NCBI RefSeq assembly: GCF_020686965.1
Contig: NZ_JAJEPS010000007.1
Location: forward strand, 1 to 64,000
DNA: 64,000 bases
Direction of reading: 5' to 3'
DNA from: Hominiventricola filiformis
Lineage (GTDB): Bacteria; Bacillota; Clostridia; Lachnospirales; Lachnospiraceae
The translations under genes were made by a program, and so were the position numbers. Position 1 is the first letter of the stretch. Each line of letters opens with the position of its first letter. The notes beneath the pieces were generated by a model. That model was not told the origin of the DNA, did not search any database, and saw nothing but the letters and a program-made list of their open reading frames with translations. Shown here piece by piece: positions 42,452 to 51,316 of this stretch.

Positions 42452-43810
42452 ATGACAGAACCGGTATTTGCAGCTGATCCGACGAGACTGCTGATTGCCG
42501 CGGCAGTGGGAATCATACTTTTATTACTGTTAATCATCAAATTTAAAATTCATCCGGTATTATCGCTGGTAATTTCCGCTCTGTTTATCGGACTTGGAGC
42601 AGGCATGCCGGTTCCGACGCTGGTGAGCACCGTGGAAAAAGGCGCAGGTGATACGCTGCAGGGAATTGTATTGCTGATCGGGCTTGGTTCTTTATTTGGA
42701 GGGATACTGGAGGTATCCGGAGGTGCGCAGTGCGTTGCTCAGACCTTAATTAACAAATTTGGCGAAAATAAGGCGGGGATTGCTCTTGGAATTACCGGAC
42801 TGGTAGTGGGTACGACGGTTTTCTTTGAGGCAGGTGTTGTGATCCTGATTCCGCTGGCATTTGGCCTGGCAAAGAAAACGAAGAAATCAACCTTGTATTA
42901 TGTGATTCCGCTGCTTGCTGGTCTGGCAACCGGATTTGCATTTATCCCGCCGTCGGCCGGTTCCGTGCTGGTTGCGAATATGCTGCATGTAGATCTTGGC
43001 ATTATGATTGCAGTAGGTGTCCCGGTTGGAATCCTTTCCCTGCTTTTTGCCGGAATTTTATGGTCAAAATTTATTGGCTGCCGGATTAATCCGGGACTTC
43101 CTTCCAATATTCAGGAAGTAAGAGAGGAAGAGGAGGCAAATCTTCCATCCTTTGCCACAGTATTATGCATTATTCTGGTACCATTGATTTTGATTTTATG
43201 CAGTACGGTTTCTGTGTACATTCCGGGAATTGATGCAGTTCGTCCGGTCCTGGAATTTCTGGGAACACCTTTTGTGGCACTGATTATCGCGGTACTTCTG
43301 GCAATGTATTTTCTGGGTACCAGACAGGGATATGACGGAGAACAGTTAAAGAAGATTCTGGACCGGTCATTGCGTCCTACAGGACAGATCCTGCTGGTTA
43401 TCACAGGGGGCGGAATTATCCGCTGGGTATTGCAGGACTGTGGAATGGGAAATATCATCGGACCGGCGCTGGAGAAAAGCGGACTCCCGCTGGTGCTGGT
43501 AGCATTTCTCATTGCAGCACTGATTCGCGCATCCGTCGGGGCAGCAGTGGTAGCAATGACCATGGCGGCCGGTATTATGACGGCAATGCCGGGAGTTGCA
43601 GAATTGTCACCCATGTATCTGGCGGCAATGGTCTGTGCAATCAACGGTGGTGCAACGGCATTCAGCCATGTCAATGATTCCGGATTCTGGCTGGTAGGCT
43701 CCCTGTTGGAGATGGATGAAAAGATGACATTGAAGTCCTGGACCATGATGGAGACGATTGTTGGAATTACAGGACTGGTCTGTGGAGTTGTGATCAGCCT
43801 GTTTGCATAG
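42452..43810 (+). CDS. GntP-family sugar-acid permease
   Basis: A 452-residue protein with about 12-14 membrane helices and GntP landmarks (GAGMPVPTLVSTVEKGAGDTL, GTTVFFEAGVVILIPLAFGLAK, IPPSAGSVLVANMLHVDLG, NDSGFWLVGSLLEM). GntP proteins import gluconate, fructuronate or related sugar acids with protons. It lies 18 bases after the dehydrogenase gene and 14 before the kinase gene. Specific substrate not resolved. Confidence 0.9.
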   Translation: MTEPVFAADPTRLLIAAAVGIILLLLLIIKFKIHPVLSLVISALFIGLGAGMPVPTLVSTVEKGAGDTLQGIVLLIGLGSLFGGILEVSGGAQCVAQTLINKFGENKAGIALGITGLVVGTTVFFEAGVVILIPLAFGLAKKTKKSTLYYVIPLLAGLATGFAFIPPSAGSVLVANMLHVDLGIMIAVGVPVGILSLLFAGILWSKFIGCRINPGLPSNIQEVREEEEANLPSFATVLCIILVPLILILCSTVSVYIPGIDAVRPVLEFLGTPFVALIIAVLLAMYFLGTRQGYDGEQLKKILDRSLRPTGQILLVITGGGIIRWVLQDCGMGNIIGPALEKSGLPLVLVAFLIAALIRASVGAAVVAMTMAAGIMTAMPGVAELSPMYLAAMVCAINGGATAFSHVNDSGFWLVGSLLEMDEKMTLKSWTMMETIVGITGLVCGVVISLFA

Positions 43811-43824
43811 TAGGAGGTTAGTCG

Positions 43825-45039
43825 ATGATCGCAAAAGTAGTACTGGGAACAATGCAGAATGCGAGAAAGCTGGTAAGCATTGCAGAGTCTATTCCCTATG
43901 ATGTGGAATTGAGCAGCGGGCGTTATGTGGTCGATGCCAAATCCATGCTGGGCGTATTGAGCATGCCAGATTTTGGTGGCGGTGAGTTGCATGTACATAC
44001 AGACAACGAAGAAGAATGTGACAGGATTTTATTTCAGCTTCTGGAGGCAGGACTGCTTGTGGATACCAGTGATTCTGTCAGCAGATCTATTTATGATATT
44101 ACTGTATTTGGAGAAATTCTCATTGATTTTACTTCCCAGGGGTTCAATGAAGACGGGCAGATGCTCTATGCCAGAAATCCTGGCGGTGCTCCGGCAAATG
44201 TAGCCGTGGCAGCGGGAAGACTGGGAGCGCATACTGCATTCCTGGGAAAAGCCGGAAATGATATGCATGGAAAATTTTTAAAATCCGTATTGGAAGAGGA
44301 AAAGGTCGACACATCCGGACTGATTCTGGATGATCAGTATTTTACAACACTGGCTTTTGTGGAAGTGAATGAAAATGGAGAGCGTACCTTTTCTTTTGCC
44401 CGAAAACCGGGAGCCGATACACAGATCCAGAAAGAAGAAATCGAGATTGATGTCCTTGATAAGACCAGTATTTTTCACATCGGTTCTCTTTCTCTGACTG
44501 CACAGCCGGCACGGGATACGACACTTTACGCAGTAAAGAGGGCACGAAAAAAAGGAAGTATCATTTCCTATGATCCCAACTACCGGGCATCCTTGTGGCC
44601 GGATGAAAAAATGGCAAGACAGCAGATGAGAAGTCTGATCCCCTATGTGGATCTTATGAAAATCTCTGATGAGGAAACAGAACTTCTGACGGATGAAAAA
44701 GAAGTAGAAAAAGCAGCAGAGACACTGTATCGACAGGGAGTAAAGATCGTTGCCGTGACCCTTGGCAGAGAAGGTGCATACATTTATAGCAAAGACGGCG
44801 GATGTGTGGTTCCTGGATTTGAAGTGACACAGATCGGAGATACAAATGGAGCAGGAGATTCTTTCTGGGGAGGATTTCTGTATCAGATTATTGTTTCCGG
44901 GAAACGTCTGGAAGAACTGACGAAAGATGACCTTGTGAAATTCGCCCGGTTCGGAAATGCGGTGGCCAGCCTCTGCGTGGAAAAGAAAGGCGCCATTCCG
45001 GCAATGCCGACATTGGAACAAGTTAAGAAAAGGCTGTAG
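43825..45039 (+). CDS. HPr-like domain fused to PfkB-family sugar kinase
   Basis: A 404-residue fusion. Residues 1-85 resemble the PTS phosphocarrier HPr: GTMQNARKLVSIAES aligns with the GLHARPA active site but has Asn in place of the phosphorylated His, while GRYVVDAKSMLGVLSM matches the segment around the regulatory Ser46. From about residue 93 a full PfkB kinase follows (FGEILIDFTSQG, NPGGAPANVAVAAGRLG, and the catalytic NGAGDSFWGGF). The kinase would phosphorylate fructose or ketodeoxygluconate made by the upstream dehydrogenase. AGGAGG precedes the start. The HPr-like part probably regulates rather than transfers phosphate. Confidence 0.85.
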   Translation: MIAKVVLGTMQNARKLVSIAESIPYDVELSSGRYVVDAKSMLGVLSMPDFGGGELHVHTDNEEECDRILFQLLEAGLLVDTSDSVSRSIYDITVFGEILIDFTSQGFNEDGQMLYARNPGGAPANVAVAAGRLGAHTAFLGKAGNDMHGKFLKSVLEEEKVDTSGLILDDQYFTTLAFVEVNENGERTFSFARKPGADTQIQKEEIEIDVLDKTSIFHIGSLSLTAQPARDTTLYAVKRARKKGSIISYDPNYRASLWPDEKMARQQMRSLIPYVDLMKISDEETELLTDEKEVEKAAETLYRQGVKIVAVTLGREGAYIYSKDGGCVVPGFEVTQIGDTNGAGDSFWGGFLYQIIVSGKRLEELTKDDLVKFARFGNAVASLCVEKKGAIPAMPTLEQVKKRL

Positions 45040-45042
45040 GTA

Positions 45043-45083
45043 AAAAGCTGTAAAACTTCATTGATTGAGGTTTTGCAGCTTTT
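45043..45083 (+). terminator. Intrinsic terminator after sugar operon
   Basis: Stem AAAAGCTGTAAAAC / GTTTTGCAGCTTTT with one G-T pair and a 13-base loop. The right arm overlaps the promoter of the next gene. Confidence 0.75.
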
Positions 45084-45093
45084 ATTGTATAAT
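45065..45093 (+). promoter_or_regulatory. Promoter placing the start point at the ATG (leaderless mRNA)
   Basis: TTGAGG at 45065-45070 and perfect TATAAT at 45088-45093, 17-base spacing. The start of transcription should be at about 45100, and the first ATG is at 45101. No ribosome site lies between. Confidence 0.6.
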
Positions 45094-45100
45094 CAGGTAC

Positions 45101-46063
45101 ATGATGAATGAAACCATAGGAATGCTTCAGGAATTACTGGAGCAGAATCAGTTTGAACTGCTGATACCAGAAGAGCCGGATGCGAAAGATATCCGTCTCG
45201 TTTACCTGATGAATGATGCAGCAGAGAGTTTTCTCATTTTCAGAAATGCATGCATGACAGGAACCTACAAAAGTGAATATGAAGGTGAGCTGGAATTTTC
45301 CTTAAGCCATGATGAGAAGCGGGAGGAGTACATTCTCTCTGTCTGGCAGGGAGACAGTGTAGTGACGATCCTGTTTCCGAGACTGGAACTGGAAGTCCAT
45401 CTGTACAATTATGGCGGGATCGCGCATTTCTGGGTGCCGGGATATGAATATTTACGGCAGCTGGAATACCGGATCGCCATCCTGCGGGATAAACTGGATT
45501 ATCTGGGAGAAGAATACTGTACGCCTGGGGAGCAAAAGCTTGCCATGCTGACAGATTTCCCACCGCTTAATTACTGCTGTTACCCGGCGGTCCCGGCGAA
45601 ATACATTGTGCCCATCGACGATCCGTGGTCACCGTCTCTGGAAGCGCTGGAAGTGATGGAGGAGCTGGCGGAAGAGGCAGGAGATCAGAGTTTTCAAAAG
45701 ATCTTGAAAGCATACAGGCACTTTCCGGTGCGGCCATTCAGCCGCTGGATTGGAAGACAGCTGAGAAGAAAGAAGCATGCACCCCTTGTAGATCTTCTGA
45801 CCGACCGTATCTGTGAAGAAACGAAGAAATATCCGTGTCGGTCATATGGCGGGACAGCAGACCGGGAGATTGGAGAACTTCTTAAAAAAGCAGAATCCAG
45901 AAAAACAGAGCTGCTGGAGAAAAGAAAAGCCAGAAGGATTGAAGTGATGAGGGAAGAACCTTTTACCACGGCGAAAGACAGTCTGGGATTTCAGGTATGG
46001 GTGATGATCTATCAGGATGGAGTCCTGAACCGCAGAGTCACCATGGAAAAGATAGAAGGATAA
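45101..46063 (+). CDS. DUF3878-like protein
   Basis: A 320-residue soluble protein that I associate with the Clostridia-specific DUF3878 family (FELLIPEEPDAKDIRLVYLMND, YNYGGIAHFWVPGYEYLRQLEYRIAILRDKL, DFPPLNYCCYPAVPAKY). The C-terminal third is basic and helical. Function unknown. The ATG at 45101 (or 45104) has no ribosome site and sits right after a TATAAT box, so it may be translated from a leaderless mRNA. A peptidase gene follows 21 bases later. Confidence 0.65.
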   Translation: MMNETIGMLQELLEQNQFELLIPEEPDAKDIRLVYLMNDAAESFLIFRNACMTGTYKSEYEGELEFSLSHDEKREEYILSVWQGDSVVTILFPRLELEVHLYNYGGIAHFWVPGYEYLRQLEYRIAILRDKLDYLGEEYCTPGEQKLAMLTDFPPLNYCCYPAVPAKYIVPIDDPWSPSLEALEVMEELAEEAGDQSFQKILKAYRHFPVRPFSRWIGRQLRRKKHAPLVDLLTDRICEETKKYPCRSYGGTADREIGELLKKAESRKTELLEKRKARRIEVMREEPFTTAKDSLGFQVWVMIYQDGVLNRRVTMEKIEG

Positions 46064-46084
46064 GAGAAAGGAGGCATACTATTT

Positions 46085-47569
46085 ATGCCTTGTACTACGA
46101 TTTTAGTTGGAAAAAATGCGTCTTATGATGGTTCTACCATGATTGCGAGAAATGATGATTCCGCTTCCGGACATTTCACGCCGAAGAAATTTGTGGTGGT
46201 TCATCCGGAGGAACAGCCGCGGACTTATCGCTCGGAATTATCCCATGTGGAGATTGGACTTCCGGACAACCCTATGCGCTACACGTCAATGCCGAATGCC
46301 CTTAAAGGAGAAGGGGTCTGGGCAGCCAGCGGTGTCAATGAGGCTCATGTGGCCATGACAGCGACAGAGACCATCACATCCAATCCGCGGGTGCTCGGTG
46401 CAGACCCGCTGGTGGAGTACCAGCCGGCAGAAAACGGTGAGCAGGAGATTCCGGGAGGAATCGGTGAAGAGGATATTGTATATATCGTGCTTCCGTATAT
46501 CCATAGTGCCAGAGAAGGTGTGCTCAGACTGGGAAGCCTGCTTGAGCAGTATGGAACCTATGAGATGAATGGTATCGCTTTTCAGGATCAGAATGAGATC
46601 TGGTGGCTGGAGACTATCGGCGGCCATCACTGGATGGCAAGAAAAGTGCCGGATGATGTTTATGTGGTCATGCCGAACCAGCTGGGCATGGATGCTTTTG
46701 ACCTGGAAGATGCATTCGGTGAGCAGAAAGAGCATCTATGTTCACCGGACCTAAGAGAGTTTATTGCAAAATATCATCTGGACCTTTCACAGGACGGTGT
46801 GTTGAATCCGAGAGATGCATTTGGAAGCCATGATGATGCGGACCACGTCTACAATACTCCACGTGCCTGGTTTATGGAGCGTTATCTGAATCCGAATACC
46901 TGTATCTGGGATGGACCGGATGCAGATTACACGCCGGTCTCCGATGATCTGCCATGGTGTATGGTGCCGGAGAAGAAGATCACTGTGGAGGATGTAAAAT
47001 ACGTACTCTCCTCCCATTTTCAGGGAACACCCTATGATCCTTATGCTGCCTATGGAGAGAAGGGCATGAAAGGTGCTTACCGCTCCATCGGTATTAACCG
47101 GAACGATTTCCTGTCGGTGATCCAGATGCGTCCAGAGCAGAAGAAAGATCACAGTACCATTGAATGGGTGGCATTTGCTTCCAACGCCTTTAATGTACTT
47201 GCTCCGTTTTATGCAGATGTGGAGGAGACTCCGGAATATCTGTCCAACACGACAGCAGAAGTGTCTACAGATAATTACTACTGGTGCAGCCGTATGATTG
47301 CAGCTATGGCAGACGCTTCCTACCGGACTTCCGTATTTCATATTGAACGGTATCAGGAGAGTGTCATGGCCAAAGGGCATGCGCTGATCAACAGGTATGA
47401 TGCGCTGCTTGAGCAGGAATCCGATCCGGAGAAGCAGATGAAACTGAAAGTGGAAGCAAACAGAAAAGTTGCACAGATGCTGAAGAAAGAGACAGCGTCT
47501 ACGCTTGATAAGGTATTGTATGAGCTGAGCAATCAGATGAAGAACGCGTATTCCAGATCAGACGCTTAG
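46085..47569 (+). CDS. C69-family dipeptidase (PepD-type)
   Basis: A 494-residue Ntn-hydrolase. The nucleophile Cys is at residue 3 (MPCTTILVGKNASYDGSTMIARNDD), with no long propeptide, as in lactobacillar PepDA. Further C69 landmarks are GVWAASGVNEAHVAMTATETITSNP and WWLETIGGHHWMARKVPDDVYVVMPNQ. It cleaves dipeptides in the cytoplasm; no signal peptide is seen. AAAGGAGG lies 10 bases before the start. Probably cotranscribed with the DUF3878-like gene. Confidence 0.9.
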   Translation: MPCTTILVGKNASYDGSTMIARNDDSASGHFTPKKFVVVHPEEQPRTYRSELSHVEIGLPDNPMRYTSMPNALKGEGVWAASGVNEAHVAMTATETITSNPRVLGADPLVEYQPAENGEQEIPGGIGEEDIVYIVLPYIHSAREGVLRLGSLLEQYGTYEMNGIAFQDQNEIWWLETIGGHHWMARKVPDDVYVVMPNQLGMDAFDLEDAFGEQKEHLCSPDLREFIAKYHLDLSQDGVLNPRDAFGSHDDADHVYNTPRAWFMERYLNPNTCIWDGPDADYTPVSDDLPWCMVPEKKITVEDVKYVLSSHFQGTPYDPYAAYGEKGMKGAYRSIGINRNDFLSVIQMRPEQKKDHSTIEWVAFASNAFNVLAPFYADVEETPEYLSNTTAEVSTDNYYWCSRMIAAMADASYRTSVFHIERYQESVMAKGHALINRYDALLEQESDPEKQMKLKVEANRKVAQMLKKETASTLDKVLYELSNQMKNAYSRSDA

Positions 47570-47589
47570 ACAAAAAAGAGAGGATTTAT

Positions 47590-49038
47590 ATGGATAATGA
47601 AAAAGATTTCAGAGAAATAGATGAAAACGGGGTGGAGCTTTCCGATGTGAAGGAGACGGAGATTCATGAGGAACATCCGGTAGACGAATACGAAGATGTC
47701 TGCTTTATCTGCCACCGTCCGGAGAGCAAGGCAGGAAAAATGATTCATCTGACACCGGAGATTCATATCTGCGCGGAGTGTATGCAGCGGACCATGGATA
47801 TGATGAATAACGGAAATGTGGATTACAATAAGATGGATTTTTCACGGATGCCAAATATCAGCATGATCAATCTGTCTGATCTGCAGAATATGATTCCGAA
47901 ACGGCAGAAAGTGAAAAAGAAAAACCCGGAAAAGGAAGCAGAAGCGCAGAAGATGTTTGATATTCATGCCATTCCGGCACCCCATAAGATCAAGGCAAGT
48001 CTTGATGAATATGTGGTAGGTCAGGAGAAGGCAAAGAAAGTGATCTCCGTTGCGGTATATAATCATTACAAACGTGTGGCAGCAGGCTCCGATGCGGACG
48101 GCATCGAGATTGAGAAATCCAACATGCTGATGATTGGACCGACCGGAAGCGGCAAGACCTATCTGGTAAAGACACTGGCGAGACTCCTGGACGTGCCGCT
48201 GGCCATCGCGGATGCAACTTCACTGACGGAAGCAGGTTATATCGGAGACGATATCGAGAGCGTGCTCTCCAAGCTTCTGGCAGCTGCGGACAATGATGTG
48301 GAGAAAGCAGAGCGCGGCATTGTCTTCATCGATGAGATTGACAAGATTGCCAAGAAGAAAAATACCAATCAGAGAGATGTCAGCGGAGAATCCGTACAGC
48401 AGGGACTTTTGAAACTGCTGGAAGGAGCAGACGTGGAAGTACCGGTGGGAGCCAACAGCAAGAATGCCATGGTACCGCTGGAGACCATGAATACGAAGAA
48501 CATTCTGTTTATCTGTGGCGGCGCGTTCCCGGATCTGGAGGAGATTATCAAAGAGCGGCTGAACAAGCAGTCCTCCATCGGATTCCGTGCAGATCTGAAG
48601 GACAAGTATGACAATGATAAAAATCTGATCCGCCAGGTGACAGTAGAAGATCTGCGTAATTTTGGAATGATTCCGGAGTTTCTGGGTCGTCTGCCGGTTA
48701 TCTATACGCTGGATGCACTTAGCGAGGAGATGATGGTGAAGATTTTGAAAGAGCCGAAGAATGCGATTCTCAAGCAGTATCAGAAGCTGCTGGCGCTGGA
48801 TGAGGTGAAGCTGGAATTCACGGATGATGCCCTGACTGCCATCGCGAGAAAAGCCATGGAGAAGGATACCGGAGCCAGAGCATTGCGTGCGATCATAGAA
48901 GATTTCATGCTGGATATCATGTATGAAATTCCGAAGGACGACAATATCGGCCGGGTAACGATTACGGCAGATTACATTAACCACAAGGGTGGACCGCTGA
49001 TTACCATGCGGGGTGTGCCTGCACTGGAAGGAGAGTAA
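47590..49038 (+). CDS. clpX: ClpX-type AAA+ unfoldase
   Basis: A 482-residue ATPase. An N-terminal zinc domain (CFICHRPESKAGKMIHLTPEIHICAEC) at about 38-65 is followed by an acidic/linker region and the AAA+ core: Walker A GPTGSGKTYLVKTLARLL near 180, pore loop GYIGDD, Walker B IVFIDEIDKIAKK, and a ClpP-docking-type IGF (QSSIGFRADL). The C-terminal small domain contains GARALRAIIEDFMLDIMYEIP. It unfolds proteins for ClpP or alone. No clpP or tig gene is near, so this could be a second ClpX paralogue. An LspA-like gene follows in 6 bases. Confidence 0.85.
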   Translation: MDNEKDFREIDENGVELSDVKETEIHEEHPVDEYEDVCFICHRPESKAGKMIHLTPEIHICAECMQRTMDMMNNGNVDYNKMDFSRMPNISMINLSDLQNMIPKRQKVKKKNPEKEAEAQKMFDIHAIPAPHKIKASLDEYVVGQEKAKKVISVAVYNHYKRVAAGSDADGIEIEKSNMLMIGPTGSGKTYLVKTLARLLDVPLAIADATSLTEAGYIGDDIESVLSKLLAAADNDVEKAERGIVFIDEIDKIAKKKNTNQRDVSGESVQQGLLKLLEGADVEVPVGANSKNAMVPLETMNTKNILFICGGAFPDLEEIIKERLNKQSSIGFRADLKDKYDNDKNLIRQVTVEDLRNFGMIPEFLGRLPVIYTLDALSEEMMVKILKEPKNAILKQYQKLLALDEVKLEFTDDALTAIARKAMEKDTGARALRAIIEDFMLDIMYEIPKDDNIGRVTITADYINHKGGPLITMRGVPALEGE

Positions 49039-49044
49039 GGCGTT

Positions 49045-49500
49045 ATGAGACTTCTGTTTGTACAGCTGGCGCTGGCACTGTTCCAGATCGATCTGGCAGT
49101 GAAGCATGAGATGGATGAGCAGCCGGACGGACAGCCGGAACAATTGCTCCCGGGCGGCGTTGTAGGGTTGAAAAAACTTCATAATCATGGAACAGCAGGC
49201 GGAAAATATGTGGGACATATGCCGGAGATCATTCGCATCAGCGGTGCGGTGACCATTGCCTGCATTGGATTTATGATCCGATCCCTCGTAAAACCGGAGG
49301 GACTGACGAAGAGAACCGGCTGGGCATTTCTGACAGGAGGTGCGCTTTCCAATCTTTATGACCGCTGTAGAAAGGGTTATGTAGTGGACTATATCCGGTT
49401 TCATACTCCGTGGAAACGGCTGAATGATCTGGTATTCAATCTGGCTGATTTCTTTATTATGATCGGAGCTGTTCTGGTCAGTATTGGAAGAGAAAAATAA
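49045..49500 (+). CDS. Signal peptidase II (LspA)-like protein
   Basis: A 151-residue membrane protein with three or four helices. The catalytic region of lipoprotein signal peptidase is visible: GGALSNLYDRCRKGYVVDYIRF, then LVFNLADFFIMIGA, giving the two Asp residues in the DR...D and N-x-A-D positions. The N-terminal half deviates: the first helix starts at once and a polar loop (DEQPDGQPEQLLPGG) replaces the usual segment. It may be a divergent second LspA. It is coupled to the ClpX gene. Confidence 0.72.
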   Translation: MRLLFVQLALALFQIDLAVKHEMDEQPDGQPEQLLPGGVVGLKKLHNHGTAGGKYVGHMPEIIRISGAVTIACIGFMIRSLVKPEGLTKRTGWAFLTGGALSNLYDRCRKGYVVDYIRFHTPWKRLNDLVFNLADFFIMIGAVLVSIGREK

Positions 49501-49511
49501 ACACCATAAGA

Positions 49512-49539
49512 AAATGGCTGCCTTAAGGGGCAGCCTTTT
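49512..49539. terminator. Convergent terminator
   Basis: Stem GGCTGCC (49516-49522) / GGCAGCC (49529-49535), with TTTT on one side and AAAA on the other; it serves both the LspA-like gene and the minus-strand gene ending at 49523. Confidence 0.82.
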
Positions 49540-49966
49540 CTGCTTTGGCAAGAGCTGTTTTGATGGCGCTCACCAGCATAAGAGAAGTGTACTGGCTGTC
49601 TTCTGAATAAGAAAGATTTTCCAGAGACTGCGTCTCGCAGATCTGTGCTGAAAGAGCATCCAGCGCCGGTTCCATGAGAGGATACATGGCAGCTACGGAT
49701 TCGCTGAGCTGCCGGAACCGGATGGAGGAAATATAATCCTGATCTACCGTGATGGCAATTTCCACCGGATTTCCGCCAAGCATCAGGGATGTGGTGTAGA
49801 TCCCGGCGGTATAGGGGGACGGGGACTCTTCAGAGGTCTGTGCAGTCTGATCCGGTGAAAACATGAAGATCAGAAGGAGAAGAAAGAAGATGCCGAGGAC
49901 GACAAATACTGCCGTATAGATCAGTTCTTTCATATGAAATACCCAGATTCTGGTTTTGGCACTCAT
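49523..49966 (-). CDS. Membrane-anchored FMN-binding-like protein
   Basis: A 147-residue protein (or 136 if it starts at the ATG at 49933). One N-terminal helix (ELIYTAVFVVLGIFFLLLLIFMF) anchors an outside domain with YTAGIYTTSLMLGGNPVEIAITVDQ and ISSIRFRQLSESVAAMYPLMEPALDALS, which resembles FMN-bind domains but lacks an obvious flavinylation Thr motif. GGAAG lies 12 bases before the longer start. Role unknown. Confidence 0.6.
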   Translation of the reverse strand: MSAKTRIWVFHMKELIYTAVFVVLGIFFLLLLIFMFSPDQTAQTSEESPSPYTAGIYTTSLMLGGNPVEIAITVDQDYISSIRFRQLSESVAAMYPLMEPALDALSAQICETQSLENLSYSEDSQYTSLMLVSAIKTALAKAEKAAP

Positions 49967-50198
49967 GGAAGGCAGCTTCCTTTCGGTCAGAGGGTCTTTT
50001 GCTATACTCTATGAGGGACATTTTCGATTTATGAATCTGATTTCTTTGTGAATTATGTCAAATTTCCTCTTTCTTTTTTTGCTATTTTGCATTAATATAT
50101 AACGTAGGTATTTAGTATCTGCAAAATTTCTGAGGTGTTTTGCGGATATTTTTTAGGGGAGTTTGCACAAACATATTTTCGTAAAGGAGAGGAGAACT

Positions 50199-51284
50199 AT
50201 GATTTCAAACCAGATACTCCAGAACACAATTGATGGACTGAAGGGAATTACCAGGATTGATTTGTGCGTGCTGGACATGGAGGGGCAGGTCCTGGCGTCC
50301 ACAGAAAAGCAGCCGGAAAGCTTGGGGGCAGAAGTTGCGGCTTTTATCACATCACCTGCAGACAGCCAGGTTGTTCATGGCTATCAGTTTTTTAAAGTAT
50401 TTGATGAGAACCAGCTGGAATACATCCTGCTGGCAAAAGGATCCAATGATGATGTGTACATGGTTGGAAAGATGGCGGCATTTCAGCTGGGCAGCCTTCT
50501 GACCGCATATAAAGAGCGGTTTGACAAAGATAACTTTATCAAGAACCTGCTTCTTGATAATCTGCTTCTGGTAGATATTTACAACCGCGCGAAGAAACTT
50601 CATATTGCGACGGAAGTACGGCGTGTGGTATTTATTATTGAGAGCAGCCGGGAGAGAGTGAATACGGCACTTGATAATGTGCGTAATCAGTGTGGATCCA
50701 AATCTAAAGATTTCATCACAGCAGTGGATGAGAAAAATGTGATTGTGGTAAAGGAACTGGCACCCGGCGAAGGATACGACGAGATGTATAAAGCGGCACA
50801 GGATATGAAGGAAGCCGCAAGTATTGACGGTGAGGATGTGCATGTGGCACTCGGTACAATCGTCGGCGAGATCAAGGAAGTATCCAGATCCTACAAAGAG
50901 GCGAGGATGGCACTCGACGTAGGAAAGATTTTCTTTGATGACAGAGATATCATCGCCTATAGTTCTCTTGGAATCGGACGTCTGATCTATCAGCTGCCCA
51001 TTCCGCTTTGTAAAATGTTTATCCGCGAGATCTTCGACGGAAGATCACCGGATGATTTTGATGAAGAGACTCTGACAACGATCAACAAGTTCTTTGAGAA
51101 CAGCCTGAACGTGTCAGAAACCTCCAGACAGCTCTATATTCACAGAAATACGCTGGTATACCGGCTGGACAAACTTCAGAAGTCCACAGGTCTTGATATC
51201 CGCGTGTTTGAGGACGCCATCACATTCAAGATTGCGTTGATGGTAGTGAAGTACATGAAGTATATGGAGACTCTGGATTATTAA
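50199..51284 (+). CDS. CdaR/PucR-type transcriptional regulator
   Basis: A 361-residue protein. The N-terminal 130 residues resemble a diacid-recognition or putative sensor domain (ISNQILQNTIDGLKGITRIDLCVLD), followed by a GGDEF-like helper region, and a C-terminal PucR/CdaR helix-turn-helix at about 300-355 (FFENSLNVSETSRQLYIHRNTLVYRLDKLQKSTGLDIR). The ATG at 50199 has GGAGAG about 8 bases upstream; the longer frame lacks a site. It is placed 32 bases before ftsE, so it may be cotranscribed with the division genes. Its ligand is unknown. Confidence 0.8.
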   Translation: MISNQILQNTIDGLKGITRIDLCVLDMEGQVLASTEKQPESLGAEVAAFITSPADSQVVHGYQFFKVFDENQLEYILLAKGSNDDVYMVGKMAAFQLGSLLTAYKERFDKDNFIKNLLLDNLLLVDIYNRAKKLHIATEVRRVVFIIESSRERVNTALDNVRNQCGSKSKDFITAVDEKNVIVVKELAPGEGYDEMYKAAQDMKEAASIDGEDVHVALGTIVGEIKEVSRSYKEARMALDVGKIFFDDRDIIAYSSLGIGRLIYQLPIPLCKMFIREIFDGRSPDDFDEETLTTINKFFENSLNVSETSRQLYIHRNTLVYRLDKLQKSTGLDIRVFEDAITFKIALMVVKYMKYMETLDY

Positions 51285-51316
51285 TGCTTAAGTAATACTG
51301 GTATAGGAGGATTTCC

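Noticed and set aside
48220..49551. 443-codon minus-strand open frame
   Set aside because: It is antisense to the ClpX and LspA-like genes, with no domain and no ribosome site.
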